A DNA stretch of 13,226 nucleotides from Flavobacteriaceae bacterium (GTDB taxonomy: Bacteria > Bacteroidota > Bacteroidia > Flavobacteriales > Flavobacteriaceae). Where the stretch lies: the NCBI GenBank assembly GCA_003533785.1, contig DQCR01000041.1, positions 1 through 13,226 of the forward strand, in the 5' to 3' direction. The stretch's first letter is position 1. The number at the start of each line of letters is the position of its first letter. The position numbers and the translations under genes were made by a program. The notes beneath the pieces were generated by a model. That model was not told the DNA's origin. It did not search any database and was given only the letters and a program-made list of their open reading frames with translations. Positions 12,501 through 13,226 of the stretch are shown here, in pieces.

Positions 12501-13127
12501 ATGAAAGCACAAACACAAGAAACCCAAGCTCAAATGACCCCTAGCTCTTCTTTGGAAGAACTGAAAAAAGGGAACCAGCGTTTTGTTGGAAAAACCCCTT
12601 TAAATCGAGATTTAATGCAACAGGTTAGTGAAACCAGTACCGGTCAGTACCCTTTTGCTACAGTACTGAGTTGTATTGACTCACGCGTCTCTTCAGAATT
12701 GATCTTTGATCAAGGTATTGGAGATATTTTCAGTGTTCGTATCGCAGGAAATTTTGTGAATGAAGACATCTTAGGAAGTATGGAATTTGCTTGTAAACTA
12801 GCAGGGACAAAGTTGATCGTAGTTTTGGGACATACCGCATGTGGCGCAGTGAAAGGCGCATGTGACCATGCCCGTCTTGGTAATTTGACTGCATTGATTA
12901 ACAAAATAGAGCCTGCTGTTGCAGCTGTACAAGAACCTCAGGATGAAACTCTTCGCAATTCTTCCAATATTGATTTTGTCAATACGGTGGCAGAAAAGAA
13001 TGTGGAAATGACCATTGCTGAAATTCGTTCTTCCAGCCCTGTTTTAGCGGAAATGGAACAAAAAGGCGAAATTAATATTGTCGGAGGAATGTACGATATC
13101 AGTACAGGATTGGTTCATTTTCATTAA
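12501..13127 (+). CDS. Beta-class carbonic anhydrase
   Basis: The 208-residue protein has the beta-carbonic anhydrase signature: LSCIDSRV at 56-63 with Cys58 as zinc ligand and the Asp60-Arg62 dyad, RIAGNFV at 80-86, and VLGHTACGAVKGA at 108-120 with His111 and Cys114 as the other zinc ligands. The C-terminus GMYDISTGLVHF is also typical. There is no signal peptide, so it should act in the cytoplasm on CO2 and bicarbonate interconversion. The first 17 residues are polar and Gln-rich and not part of the conserved fold. It follows the SulP gene by 101 nt with no promoter-like box between and is followed by a strong terminator, so the pair is probably one transcript that takes up and equilibrates inorganic carbon. 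Similar pairs have been noted in marine flavobacteria and linked to anaplerotic carbon fixation (family knowledge; not tested here). Confidence 0.95.
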   Translation: MKAQTQETQAQMTPSSSLEELKKGNQRFVGKTPLNRDLMQQVSETSTGQYPFATVLSCIDSRVSSELIFDQGIGDIFSVRIAGNFVNEDILGSMEFACKLAGTKLIVVLGHTACGAVKGACDHARLGNLTALINKIEPAVAAVQEPQDETLRNSSNIDFVNTVAEKNVEMTIAEIRSSSPVLAEMEQKGEINIVGGMYDISTGLVHFH

Positions 13128-13165
13128 AAAGGCTATCCTAGACTAACGACCAAGGTAATTTTAAG

Positions 13166-13211
13166 ATCCCTTCTTTAGGCTAAAAAGCTTAAAAGGAGGG
13201 ATTATTTTTTT
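13166..13211 (+). terminator. Rho-independent terminator after carbonic anhydrase
   Basis: ATCCCTTCTTTA (from 13166) pairs with TAAAAGGAGGGAT (ending 13202) through about 11-12 bp with one G-U pair, and an inner GCT-AAAA-AGC extends the stem. It is followed by TATTTTTTT (13203-13211). It closes the SulP/carbonic anhydrase unit. The AAAGGAGGG in its 3' arm is a terminator stem, not a ribosome-binding site for a visible gene. Confidence 0.85.
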
Positions 13212-13226
13212 AAATTGGCAAAAAAA

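Noticed and set aside
12710..12904. Minus-strand ORF inside carbonic anhydrase
   Set aside because: Antisense to the zinc-binding core; no independent support.
13191..13200. AAAGGAGGG near the window end as a second strong SD
   Set aside because: It is the 3' arm of the carbonic anhydrase terminator and no start codon follows at a proper distance.

Overview
The window looks like a chromosomal segment of a Bacteroidota bacterium, most likely a flavobacterium and possibly marine. DNA is AT-rich, genes are closely packed, and almost no start codon has a Shine-Dalgarno (SD) sequence. Recognisable promoters fit the Bacteroidetes form (TTTG about 20 nt upstream of TAnnTTTG). Gene families also fit: GH109, a GH20 lipoprotein, isopenicillin-N-synthase-like oxygenase, and a SulP/beta-carbonic anhydrase pair. 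No mobile element, tRNA, rRNA or CRISPR array was seen.

Layout. (1) 1-2633, plus strand: the 3' part of a GH109 glycosidase, a GHMP sugar kinase and a sugar-1-phosphate nucleotidyltransferase. They are tightly spaced (18 nt, then an ATGA overlap) and read as a sugar release, phosphorylation and nucleotide activation operon. (2) 2721-3923, plus: an exported serine hydrolase with a class A beta-lactamase-like fold, preceded by three consecutive inverted repeats. (3) 3927-5083, minus: an Fe(II)/2-oxoglutarate-type oxygenase preceded by an unusual leader. (4) 5084-6971, minus: a CPA1-type Na+/H+ antiporter and riboflavin synthase (ribE), probably co-transcribed. (5) 7024-10238, plus: pdxA (vitamin B6 synthesis), then a GH20 beta-N-acetylhexosaminidase lipoprotein. 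(6) 10391-13211, plus: a small exported protein, a SulP transporter and a beta-carbonic anhydrase, closed by a strong terminator. This is a plausible bicarbonate uptake unit.

The main discovery candidate is the minus-strand region 4881-5083. It holds a full Bacteroidetes promoter, then a 20-codon ORF (MSYDNHLRNSRQQVPTNGPL) with a 10-nt SD perfectly complementary to the usual 16S 3' end, then an intrinsic terminator with eight U residues that ends 3 nt before the probable true start of the oxygenase. The last codons of the small ORF can pair either with an upstream segment inside the same ORF or with the 5' arm of the terminator. That gives the 1:2, 2:3, 3:4 layout of a translation-coupled attenuator. 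The leader has no run of one amino acid, so what it senses is unknown. It is the only strong SD in front of a gene in this window.

Functional links are partly inferred. GH109, kinase, nucleotidyltransferase and the distant GH20 all point to amino-sugar scavenging. SulP and carbonic anhydrase point to inorganic carbon handling. The rest is housekeeping or unassigned.
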